From Torreya grandis (Eukaryota; Streptophyta; Pinopsida; Cupressales; Taxaceae): a stretch of 64,000 nucleotides of DNA. The notes beneath the pieces were generated by a model, which made no database searches, was not told where the DNA came from, and was given only the letters and a program-made list of their open reading frames with translations. Positions 48,788-58,379 of this stretch are shown here, one piece after another (within the stretch, counting starts at the first letter, position 1; each line of letters opens with the position of its first letter). The translations under genes and the position numbers were made by a program. The stretch lies in NCBI GenBank assembly GCA_037957365.1, contig JARHVA010000081.1, forward strand, positions 8,057,001 through 8,121,000. The letters run 5' to 3'.

Positions 48788-50234
48788 TGTAGACACCTAA
48801 AAAGTGTCTAACCCTTGGTCTTCCTCTCTCCCCTTGGTCCCTTGCCACTACCTCTATCCCTAACCTACCTAGGTCTTATTAATTGAAAATAATCATCTAT
48901 TTTTAATTAATAAGTCCATTTTTTCTCTCTCCTTGCCACCTCGCCACCCTAGGATACCCTCCTTGGATCCCCTTCATTCCCCACATGGCCATTTAATGCC
49001 TTAGACTCCCATTCCAATCTCTTCACTCACCCATTTAACCCCCGTCGACCGTTTCATCCTCGCATTCATTTGACCTGGCGGCTGGGAAACAGATAGAAGG
49101 CTATTTTTAGCCCTTTTCCGGCCTTTTAGCCGCTGACGTCGGTCAACCGTCGATCGATGTCAGTGATATTGCCAGTGTCGGCACCTTTCATAACGGCTTC
49201 TTCACCGTTCTTTCTTCCTCTCAGTTCTCTCTTGGCTCTTCTTTGCTCTCTGCATTTCTCTTTGGCATCCCGACTCTTGAACCTTCGTATCAGACCCTTA
49301 TATCAGTCCTTCACTTGACCTCTCTGCCAATCAATCTGACTCTCTCCCTCAGGTACACAGCAATATTCTACAGGTGAACAACAGGGAATCTTCATCAGCA
49401 ACAGGTCTTCACATCTGGCATCACCAGCAACAAGATCAACACTTTCTTCAGCAGGGCACAGGTATGTTGTATTCTGTTTGTTTTCTTTATGCTTTCTAGT
49501 TATTTCTAAACTAGATTTAGCACTTCTTTCCCTCAGTTCTGACTGTCACCCAGACCCGGATTCCTATCTCCCTGATTGGCTTCCTCTATCCCTCTGTCCC
49601 TCTCTGTCCATTTGACTCCCCTATATCCCTGCACAGCCCCTGACTACCTCAAATCAGACTCAGACCCGTCCACAGACCAAGCCCAGACCATCCACAGACC
49701 AAGCCCAGACCAGACTCTGTCTAGACTCAACCTGACCCTGCCTATTGCCCCGACCGATGCCGGCCATTACCCCCACCGACGTCGGCAGACTAACCGACGT
49801 CAGCAGACCCGACAACCGATGCCGGTAGGACCACCGACGCCGGCGACTGTGACCAGGCCGACAGCTTCTTCCAGGTAAGCCTTTGCTTCCTTTTCTCTTT
49901 CAGTTTGCTATCATTTCAGTCTATTTTAGCATTCTATCTTTTTATCATTCATTTATCTTTATCAAATAGTGGGTTGACCTCCCTTAAGGAAGTTTTCACA
50001 CTTCCGAGAACAAGCTTTTGCTTGGCAACCCACCGCCTATCCATCTAACATTTTCTTGTCCAAGTTTCCTTTTTTTCTTGCAGGTGTCATTCCTCCACAG
50101 CCAAAGAGGAGTGCTCACAAGCGTCTGGATTTACGGTGCGCAATCTTTAGTCCAGGTACTTCCCATGCCTTGTCCATTCTTCCTTTAGTTTCTTCTCTCT
50201 TTATGATCTGAAAAGCGAATTTTGAATAGAAACA
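48788..50234 (+). repeat. Element F 3' LTR
   Basis: Copy of 40667-42111 with about 30 substitutions, 27 of them transitions, and one TC insertion near 48920. It keeps both intron-like segments and the 100-codon frame (49576-49878). Confidence 0.97.
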
Positions 50235-51347
50235 CATTAGTAAGTTGATTGGCGTGTAATGGTTGAACCACTTGAACCATTGAACCATTTTTGGTTCAAT
50301 GGCTTGCTTCAAGGATATGCCAAATGGCTGAAGGGCAGCTCAAGGTTCAAATGCCCTTGCAGAGGGCAGACACTTAAAGGAAAAGGTAGTAAAAGGAAGT
50401 CAAATTTTGTCTAAGTCCCGAATTCCTTTGAACTTTTTGTTTAAAGGAATTCCTTCAGACAAAAAGTCTGAAGGAACTCAGGTTGTAGTTCAAAGCAAAG
50501 GCCGAGGCCATGGGAAAATTTTCCATGGACAAAAGTCCATGGGGACCCGAGAATTAATCTAGTGAGCACAGCGACCCGCCAAAGGGCCTCAAAGGGTAGG
50601 TGCCCTTGCAAGGAACTCTCAGCCCAAAACAAAGGGGGTACTTTCAAAGGCTAAAGGGGCACCTTCCCTTCGAGAAGGTGCTAAAAGGGACTCTAAGCAA
50701 GAAGACCCACAAAGAAGGCTAAGTAAGACAAAGCCTGTAGAGAAGTTTGCAAGGGACCTGATGATAGATTGCCAAAGTGGTGATGTCCTAAAAACCATCA
50801 ACTTTAAGGATGCAAATTAGCTGTTGGTTTTCAAAGTGATGACAGTTGCATGAATGTCAAAATTCATATAGTGAAATAGTCATTTGTTTTCAAATAAAAA
50901 GATGCCAACCATGAAAGGAAGCCCAAAAATGCAGCGACCCACTAGAAGATCACCCCCGAGGGCCAAAGGAGCTAGAAAGAGACAAAATAGGGAAAAGACA
51001 AGTGCCAAGCATAGAGACAATAGGTTGTCTAAGTGGTGAAGGGGAGCATTGATACAAGAAGTGACTCTAGCAGGTGAAATAGTGGCTATAATTGACCACT
51101 AGAAGATGCAAATGGCCAACCATCCCCCCTTTTTCTTCATTTCATATTTATGAGCAAACAAGTTGTGTAGGTGCCTTCAAAAAGTAGCCTCGATTAATGA
51201 GAAAGTAGCATGGCCATGTCAAAAAATGCCTAAAGTCAAAGCCAAGGTCGATACAACATTTATTTTTAGGCAGCCGACTCTTCCTAATGAAGGGACGTAA
51301 ATGGGCCACTTGTAAAAGGGGGCACAAAAAGGCCTCCTTTCTTCTCC

Positions 51348-51355
51348 TATATATT
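51348..51355 (+). promoter_or_regulatory. TATA-like box in D LTR
   Basis: TATATATT in a CT-rich context, kept in the other LTR at 60183-60190. It lies about 80 bp before AATAAA, as in a U3-R arrangement. Confidence 0.6.
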
Positions 51356-51426
51356 GAGAACTTGTCATTTGAGAATTATCTTCCACATTTGTAAGGTGTA
51401 TCCCTAGCAAAATTTTCACCTGAATT

Positions 51427-51432
51427 AATAAA
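51427..51432 (+). terminator. Poly(A)-signal-like AATAAA in D LTR
   Basis: AATAAA, conserved at 60262-60267 in the 3' LTR, downstream of the TATA-like box. Confidence 0.5.
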
Positions 51433-52032
51433 TACACTTTTACCTCTATCTTGGATAGATATTTTTGTGTATGTCTTGAGTGTTAGTTTGTGTTTAGTCA
51501 TTACTTCTTGATGCTTTCACAAGTCCAACACCAACATATCTATTGTCTACAAGGCACCATTTATGCATTTGGTAAGGAGAGTTCTACTTGGAAGTAAAGA
51601 ACAGAAGAAATTACTTGCAGTGTGCATCTCATAGCACCTAGGTCGATCTCTGTTTATGTATTTTCATTAAAGTCTCCCTACCAAGTTCTTGTAGCCTGGT
51701 CCTTCTACCAAGTGTGAAGTGTATGTATGTATTTGTCTGATTTTAGTGTGAGGGTGAGAAGGTCATTTTATTTTGGTGCATCACCTCCTTAGAGTAGTTT
51801 GTTTTCCTGTAATCTTTCTCCCTTTCATCCCCCATATTATATATACATATATGTGTACGTGTTAGCACTTACTAGAATGAACATGATGCATCAAAGGGAG
51901 TTAGCCCTTATCTAGAGACTCTCCCCTCTAGCTTTGCTAGTCCCATAGGTGAGAGGGGAGTTTCCATATTTGTGTGAAGAAGGTAGGAGATCAGCTTTCT
52001 ACCAAGGGTGGAATCTTTTGCGTCAACAATTT

Positions 52033-52050
52033 TGGCATGCTCGGTGGGAC
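52033..52050 (+). promoter_or_regulatory. Element D primer-binding site
   Basis: TGGCATGCTCGGTGGGAC lies 4 nt after the 5' LTR. It differs from F's site only by two C-to-T changes. Confidence 0.75.
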
Positions 52051-52183
52051 ATAGTTTTACAACTCAGTAAGGTTTTAAGATTGATGCTAGTCTTGTTACA
52101 GCAAATCAAAGTTTTCCATCATCTGGTGACTCCACTAGTAAGAGCTTCAATTTTCCCAATCAAGACCAGTTTTTTAACTTTCT

Positions 52184-53880
52184 ATGCCTAAGGTCACCAC
52201 ATGGTCTGCTTCTAAAGGGGTTCCCTTTGATTTCGTTGAGTTGCCTTTGAACTCAGCAAAAAGATTAAGGTTTGATAAGACCCATCCGTATCCAACAAGC
52301 CATCCTCCTAGACCTATTGTGAGGGATGCATACATAACAAAGCCACAGTTACAGCCCATCCTAGCTATGGCATTGCCTTTTACAGCTTTTCATGGTCAAA
52401 GCCCCTTGAATCTCCCACGTTATGATCCAATCTCGAGAACAGCCCTCAAAAATGTGCCTTCTTTTAATGGAGAGGGACCCATTATAGTCATTGAGCACAT
52501 TAGGAATATTGCTAACCTCTAAAATATTCACAATGTCATGAAAGAAAATATAGCCATCAGATTGCTAGCATTGTCTCTCAAAGGCAAGGCTCTTGACTGA
52601 TACAGGACCTTGCCTATAAATTCAATCCATTCCTAGAATGAATTGGGTACTTAGCTGATAGACCATTTTGGGGAAAAGAGTGATGACCTCTCACTTGTTG
52701 AGTAGCTGATGACAATCAAAAGAGCTCCACATGAGTATATGCAGGATTTTAACACACAATTTTAAAAGACTTGGGATAAAATCCCCATTTTGGTAAGACT
52801 GACTCCCAGCTATGCTTCTCTATATTATTTAAAAGCATTAAATAGTGATATTATTGTGATGATATAATCCATGAGAGGGCATATACTACCTGTTGCTTAT
52901 GATGTAGCCATAGCAGTTGAAAATTGTTTAGTACAAGCTGGGAAAATAGCCCCTAAACCTCACATGCCACTTTTCCTAGAAATGCTACCCCCAATTTAAA
53001 CCATTGCTCTTGCATTAGCCCCTCTACCTAGCATAGAGAAACCAACTGTTGTTTCATCCAATGAGGTTCATGAGGTTAAGAGTCTATTGCAGATCATGTC
53101 AAATGAACTTATAGCTCTTAAAAGGTAGCAAGCTCAAAGCAATAGACCGAATTAGGGATACCAACATTATAGTCAAGCCCCTAGACCCCCTTTTCAAAAC
53201 TATAATCAAGGACAGGTTCAACTCACTCAGACTAGGCCGTTTCAAGGTTACAATCAAGGCACCCCTTCATCATCTAAAGTCATGGTGCTTGTTTAGAATA
53301 ATCTAGTATAGGAATAGCCAAGTTGTTCGACCATGGGATATGGTCAAGAATAGGTTGTATATATAAATGAGATGATGGGTTATTTATAAAATGTAGACAA
53401 TCAGGAAGCCACTCATTCCTAGATTTTTTAGGCTCCAACGCAACCCAACATGTATAGCAATTAGGCCCAGCCTGATTCTTCCCTCATGAATCATCTGGAA
53501 GGGGAATTTTATTTAGTGAATTATGTAGGCGCTATAGACAAATAGGCTGACTATGTTGCAGCCAACACAATATTCAAGGGAAGAGTGATGGGAGAAGCCT
53601 AGGCATCCACCCAAGTGTCAACAGCACCTTCTCCATCACACTCAAATCAAAAGGCCCCAAACTTTAAATAACCATTTGTACCTTCAGCCCCTTAGCCTAT
53701 AACTCATGTTGGAATTAGCCCTAAGAAAAACTTGAAGGGAGGCAGTCCTCAAGTCAATATAGTGGATCAGATGAAGAAGTTGCATATGAACATCTCTATA
53801 TGGGATTCATTGTCTCTACCAAGATAGAAGGACACGCTACAAAGGGAATTACATGAGCTGGATCTACAAGTTGTCCCAGT
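52184..53880 (+). pseudogene. Element D gag remnant
   Basis: Starts at ATG 52184 (112 open codons, to 52522), reaching the capsid block with VPSFNGEGPIIVIEHIRNI. The frame continues past TAA with LLALSLKGKALD, then a TGA where a Trp is expected (LDxYRTLP), LIDHFGEK and further helices to about 53120. A Gln/Asn/Pro-rich tail follows to 53880 (NYNQGQVQLTQ). Nearly every stop is TAG, TAA or TGA at a place where Gln or Trp fits. No zinc knuckle is recognised. It joins the protease frame. Confidence 0.8.
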
Positions 53881-53899
53881 AAGCACTGATAATGTCTTA

Positions 53900-54592
53900 A
53901 TGATGAATGGACAGCCTTCCACTTCAGGCCAGGTAAAGAGGGAAGAGAAGATACCCCCTTTCTATGTGTCCTTAGTTATAGGGGATCTCTTAGTGCATAA
54001 CTACATCATTGATAGCAGGGCTAGCACCTCAGTAATGCCCAAGTGCATAGTTAACAAGATGGGACTGAAATATGAAGAGATGAATAAGGGAGTCCTACAA
54101 CTAGATGGGACACCTACAAAAATAGTTGGGATTTTGAAGGGTTTGATCTTGACATTGCATACTTTCCCAACCTTCTCAATTCCCCATGATATAGTGCTAG
54201 CAGATGTTCCTCCTTATTTTGCAATTTGCTTGTCCAGGGACTTCACATCAAAGATAGGTGGCTATCTAGCAGTGAATTGGTCCTATCTAGTTTTTAGAAC
54301 CAAGTATGGGACCAAGGTAAAGATTGAATTTGAGCCACTCTACAAGGACCATCTAGAACCATATTCACCCAAGGTAGTGAACATCAGTTACACCATTATT
54401 GACCCAAAAGAGTCCCAGATAGACCAATCTCCATCCTCTACTCTTGAAGGAGTTGCAGACCTACTCTTGGATGAGTGGGGAAATGATAACTTCAAGCATG
54501 ATCTTTACAATTTCATAGAGGAGATAGGCCTTAGAGTTTACTACATGCACAAAGAGGGTATCTTCATACCAAATATAATGAAAGCAAGCTAA
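53900..54592 (+). pseudogene. Element D aspartic protease remnant
   Basis: Open for 230 codons. The domain begins FYVSLVIGDLLVHNYIIDSR with active site IIDSRASTSVMP, where the invariant Gly after Asp-Ser is Arg, so it should be inactive. Downstream segments VNKMGLKYEEM, TFSIPHDIVLADVPPYFAIC and LSRDFTSKIGGYLAVNWSYL fit the family; LSRDF stands where LLGRDW is expected. The remaining 90 residues link to the RNase H. It was originally part of a gag-pol polyprotein, so the ATG at 53900 is not a meaningful start. Confidence 0.85.
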
Positions 54593-54599
54593 GAAGACC

Positions 54600-55010
54600 T
54601 GGGCCTATGGCAACTATATTTTGACAGTTCCAGAAGTAGGCTAGGAGCTGGTGGTGGAGTGATGTTAGTCTCCCCTTCAAAGGGGAGATAATTTTCAGAT
54701 TTTTGTTTCCAATTCTCTTGCACAAGCAATTTTTTAGAATATGAGTCCCTTATTCATGGTCTGGAATGGGCAAGAAAAAGAGGGATCAAGGAGTTACAAG
54801 TTTTGGGAGACAGTGAGCTGATTGTAAACCAAGTGAAAGGCCAGAATGTGACCAAGAATTCCTTGCTAAAGTCTTACAAGCATAGGGTATGGGACTTGGT
54901 AGAATATTTCCTCACTTTCAATATCGCCTCCATTCCTAGAGAGCAGAACAAATAGGTGGATAGGCTAGTAGCAATTGGTGCTCAGTTTGATGTTTCCAGT
55001 GAAATAAGTT
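54600..55010 (+). pseudogene. Element D extra RNase H upstream of RT
   Basis: Follows the protease without a gap. LWQLYFDSSRSRLGAGGGVM (first Asp) is at 54605-54665, then NFLEYESLIHGLEWARKRG (Glu) near 54730, VLGDSELIVNQVKGQ (Asp) near 54800 and IPREQNK followed by VDRL (last Asp) near 54935-54970. All four acids are present. It has a TAG at each of several Gln/Trp-like positions. Same place as in A and B. A roughly 120-residue linker leads to RT. Confidence 0.85.
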
Positions 55011-55369
55011 GAAACTATGGTTTGTGCCACTTAAAGGTGGTAGTTCGGCCCTCCATCCCTGAAAACATTACAAACTAGAAAGTTTTTGAAAATAACCAAC
55101 AAATAGCTTTCTTCCTACAGGAGGAAGCTGAGTTCGCAACACAGAACTAGGCAAAGCTATAGCAGCAATACGGCAACCAAATTGTTCAATTGAAGAATAA
55201 TAAGCTCTTGAAAGGTTTGGTCACTCTTGAGAGCATATTCAATGGAGATGACCAATTGAGAAATGATAAGGCATGCATCACAACTAAGGAGGAGAATTAT
55301 GAAAGGGTTGAGATCTCCAAGGATAAGCTATTTGTACTTGGAAAAGTCTACACAATTCAAGAAAGGTAG

Positions 55370-56340
55370 ACTTTCATTTCATTGTGTCAGGAGTTTGTTG
55401 ATGTTTTTGCATGGGATTATAGTGATTTAAAGGGCTTTGACCCAAGACTCACCTAGCACACAATAAAATTGGAAGAAGGCACTAGGCCAGTCATGTAGAA
55501 GTAGAGACCCATCAACCCAATGATTAAGCCTTTCATGCAGAGGGAATTGGCCAAATTGATTGAGTCTGAGATTATATTTCCAATCAAACATTCCTCCTAG
55601 CTGGCCAATCTTGTTCCTATTCTAAAGAAGAATGGAGAGATTAGGCTATGTGTCAATTTTAGAGACCTTAATAAAGTTTATTTAAAGGACCATTACCCCC
55701 TCCTAAGCATGGAGTGGATCCTTTAAAAGGTAATGGGTAGCGAGTGTTTCTCCCTCCTGGATGGTTATTCAGGGTATAATCAAATTCTAGTGCAAGGTTG
55801 TGACCAGCACAAAATAGCCTTCACTACTAAATGGGGAATGTTTGCCTACAAGAAGATGCCATTCGGGCTATCTAATGTCATGTTACTTTTCAGTGAACCA
55901 TGGACATGGCTTTTGGAGGCTTGATAAACAACAATGTGTTGGTATACCTCGATGATGTGATGGTGTTCTCTAAGGAAGCGAGCTAAAATATGGGACACCT
56001 CAAGAAAATTTTTGAAAGGTGTAAGGAATTCAGCATCTCTCTTAATTTAAAGAAATGTGTGTTTGTTGTTCATGAAAGTAAACTCCTTGGCCACATCATT
56101 TCTAGGGAAGGCTTATCCATTGACCCCAAAAGAGTTCGTTCTATCCTAGAGATGTCCCTACCTAAGCACAAGAAAGGCCTATAGAATTTCTTTGGCAGGA
56201 TAAATTTCATTCGGAGATTCATTTTGAATTTTGCAGAGATAGTCAAGCCACTGACCTCTATGCTAAATAAGGGCGAGGAGTTCAAGTGGACAACACAAAG
56301 GAAGGATAGCTTCGAATCAATCAAGCAGGACATAACCCGA
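55370..56340 (+). pseudogene. Element D reverse transcriptase remnant
   Basis: Pre-RT FVDVFAWDYSDLKGF at about 55395, LANLVPILKKNGEIRLCVNF near 55600-55660, then SLLDGYSGYNQILVQ (55745-55790), HKIAFTTKWGMFAYKKMPFG (55808-55866) and the catalytic VLVYLDDVMVFSKE with YLDD at 55945-55956. A frameshift lies between 55880 and 55905. The thumb region continues with LLGHIISREGLSIDPKRV (56088-56140) and INFIRRFILNFAEIVKPL (56200-56255). Stops include several TAG. Confidence 0.92.
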
Positions 56341-56780
56341 GCTCCTACTTTGATCAGCCCCGACTTCAACAAAGACTTCAACCTCTACACTTTTAGCAAT
56401 GAAGAGGTGATCTCTGCCATGCTTACCCAAGCAAATGGTGATGACTTTGAGAAACCACTTGCTTTTTTTAGCCAAGGGTAAGAGGATTTTGAAGTTAGAT
56501 ACATGCATGTAGAGAAGCAAGTCCTGAAAGTAGTGCAGAGCTTGAATAAATTTAGGCATATGTTGTCTAACAGTAGGATTCACCTCATGGTTCCACATCT
56601 TGGCATCAAGGATTTCTTGACCAATCGAGACCTATATGAGAAGAGAATGGAGTGGATCACCAAGGTGATGTAGTATGATGTAGACATCAAGATCACCAAG
56701 CTAGTGAGGGGAAGAGGCCTGTGTGAACACCTTATTGCAGATTTTAAGCAAAAAGGGGAAGATAGCTTACTAATTCATAA
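56340..56780 (+). pseudogene. Element D second RNase H with lost catalytic Asp
   Basis: Gypsy RNase H between RT and integrase. The first-Asp motif is replaced by FNLYTFSNEEVISAML (56378-56425), so the catalytic Asp is missing, as in B. KPLAFFSQG and YMHVEKQVLKVVQSLNKFRH follow around the usual Glu. The C-terminal part reads MEWITKVM and ITKLVRGRGLCEHLIADF (to about 56745), the normal bridge to integrase. Confidence 0.82.
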
Positions 56781-56799
56781 TGTAGCTACAGTCAAAGAA

Positions 56800-57706
56800 C
56801 CAGCTATCATAAAGGATTGGACATCAGACTTGAGGCATTTCTTCCTCACTAGTGAGTGCCCATAGAGTCTTAACAAGATTGAAAGAAGGTACTTCAGGCT
56901 CCAGTCTCTCCCTTATGTTCTGGTTGATGGAGTATTGTTTAGGAAGGATCTCTCTAGGGTCTTTATAAGATGTATTGACCCAAACCAAGCTGATAAGGTA
57001 CTATCTGAGTTCCATGATGGGCCAGCAGGTGGCCATTTCACTCCTAGAACTACTATAGTAAGGATAATGAGACCTGGCTATTTTTGGCCTACTCTTTTTA
57101 GGGACACCCATGCCTAGGTAAGAAAGTGCTAGAAGTGTGCACTTTTTGATGGGAAGCAGCGGTTGGCTACCATGCATCTACAGCCCATTCAAGTTGCCAT
57201 TCATGTAGTGGGGCCTGGATTTCATAGGGATGATCAACCCTCCCTCTAGTGCTGGACACAAGTGGGTCCTAACTACCACATACTACTTTGGGTGGAGGCT
57301 ACTGCTCTGAAAGAGGCAAATGAAAGTGCAGTCCTAGAATTTTATGAGGACTTGGTGACAATATTTGGGGTCCCAACCACCATAATCTCAGTAATGCCTT
57401 AGCTTTTTTGGAACCAAAACAAATGAATGGGTGCTAAGGTATGGTATATATCTCAACACTTCATCCAATTATTACCCATAGGGGAATGGGTTGGCTGAGT
57501 CCACCAACAAAAATTTGATCAAGATCATCAAGAGGACCATGGAAGAAAATCAAAGGACTTGGCATGCCAAGCTAAAAATAGCTCTATGGGCCAATCGAAT
57601 CACCCCAAAGAGAGCAATCAGAAATTCTCCATATACACTCATGTATGGAAGGGAAGCTAGGTTTCCCATCTCACTTGAATTGCCAGCATTGGACCTCGCT
57701 CACTAG
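56800..57706 (+). pseudogene. Element D integrase: zinc-binding and catalytic core remnant
   Basis: DGPAGGHFTPRTTIVRIMRP (57015-57075) and GYFWPTLFRDTHA with the following C-x2-C (57120-57145) form the His/Cys zinc domain. The core follows in broken frames: LDFIGMINPPS near 57210-57245, VLTTTYYF near 57268 and IFGVPTTIIS near 57362. The end of the core is open again at 57491-57706 with ESTNKNLIKIIKRTMEE and NSPYTLMYGREARFPISLEL. Several frameshifts and TAG stops are present. Confidence 0.88.
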
Positions 57707-57730
57707 CTACAATCAGAAGAAGGAAATAGC

Positions 57731-58051
57731 ATGGAGGTCAGGTTGTGTGAGCTAATGGAGCTCCAAGAGACAAGGGACCGGGCTATGGCCTCTATGACCA
57801 GCTGCCAACAGCAAACAAAGAGACACTTCAACAAGAAATCTTCATCAAAAGATTTCTTTGAAGGAGACATTGTTTTAAAATGGGATGAAGACCAAGCTAA
57901 GCCTAGAAAGCATGCAAAATTTGATGCCTTATGGAGTGGCCCATACATAATCACTCAGTGCAAGCAGCATAATGCATTCCAACTCTCTAGGTTGGATGGT
58001 GAAGAACTATGTATCCCAGTTAATGGGATACATCTGAAGCATTGCCACTAA
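57731..58051 (+). pseudogene. Element D integrase C-terminal domain
   Basis: An open stretch of 106 codons, separated from the core by TAG stops. It has a coiled region (LMELQETRDRAMASMTSCQQ) followed by FFEGDIVLKWDEDQAKPRKH, the GPY motif in ALWSGPYIITQC, and an end reading PVNGIHLKHCH. The GPY domain binds DNA during integration. No chromodomain follows, as expected for Tat rather than chromovirus lineages. Its ending matches the tails of A and B integrases. Confidence 0.88.
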
Positions 58052-58184
58052 GCTTCCTTTCATTTGTATATATTTTCCCTTGTTTTTCCCCTATTTTCCC
58101 TAAGTGTTGTTGTACAAGTAGTAGTTTTCTTATCTTTGTGTGTGTTTTTATTTTCCTCTTGGAGGTAAATTTGCATGACTGGTT

Positions 58185-58325
58185 CTAGTTTTATTAGAGC
58201 TACTGTTGGTTCTTTAAGTTACCATCTATAGGGATATTTCTAAGGATTCAGTAGCTCCCTATAGACTTCATGTTTCTACAGACTCAGCTAGTTTTATTAG
58301 AGCTACTATTGGTTCTTTAAGTTAC
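58185..58325 (+). repeat. LTR fragment inserted in D 3' untranslated region, flanked by 38-bp repeats
   Basis: 58185-58222 and 58288-58325 are 38-bp direct repeats with one mismatch. Between them, 58225-58287 is identical to LTR positions 58487-58549 (and to 40076-40138). Confidence 0.93.
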
Positions 58326-58379
58326 AAGACAACTGGTCTTTAAGCATAGCAGGCATGCTTCCCCTGGGAGTCACTAATT

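Larger units (their letters stand above)
40667..50234 (+). mobile_element. Element F: gag-only, non-autonomous LTR retrotransposon
   Basis: Plus-strand element nested in D's 5' LTR. The LTRs are 40667-42111 (1445 bp) and 48788-50234 (1447 bp), with TGTAGACACC...GAATAGAAACA ends. The 5-bp target duplication CATTA lies at 40662-40666 and 50235-50239. By eye I count about 30 substitutions and one 2-bp indel between LTRs (about 98% identity), nearly all transitions. The internal region has a leader, one long gag frame with a single TGA, then 2.4 kb of non-coding repeats. No protease, RT, RNase H or integrase is seen. It is richer in G+C than the surrounding DNA. Confidence 0.95.
50240..52028 (+). 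repeat. Element D 5' LTR, second segment
   Basis: Resumes D's LTR after F and matches 59078-60865. It carries a hairpin (CCTTCAGAC, 5-nt loop, at 50452-50474), the TATA-like and poly(A)-like signals, and ends GCGTCAACA. Open frames in it are not supported as genes. Confidence 0.95.

Noticed and set aside
50441..50801. Minus-strand open frames in D's LTR (and 59246-59843 in the other LTR)
   Set aside because: LTR sequence antisense to the element; the frames are not conserved as protein between the two LTRs.
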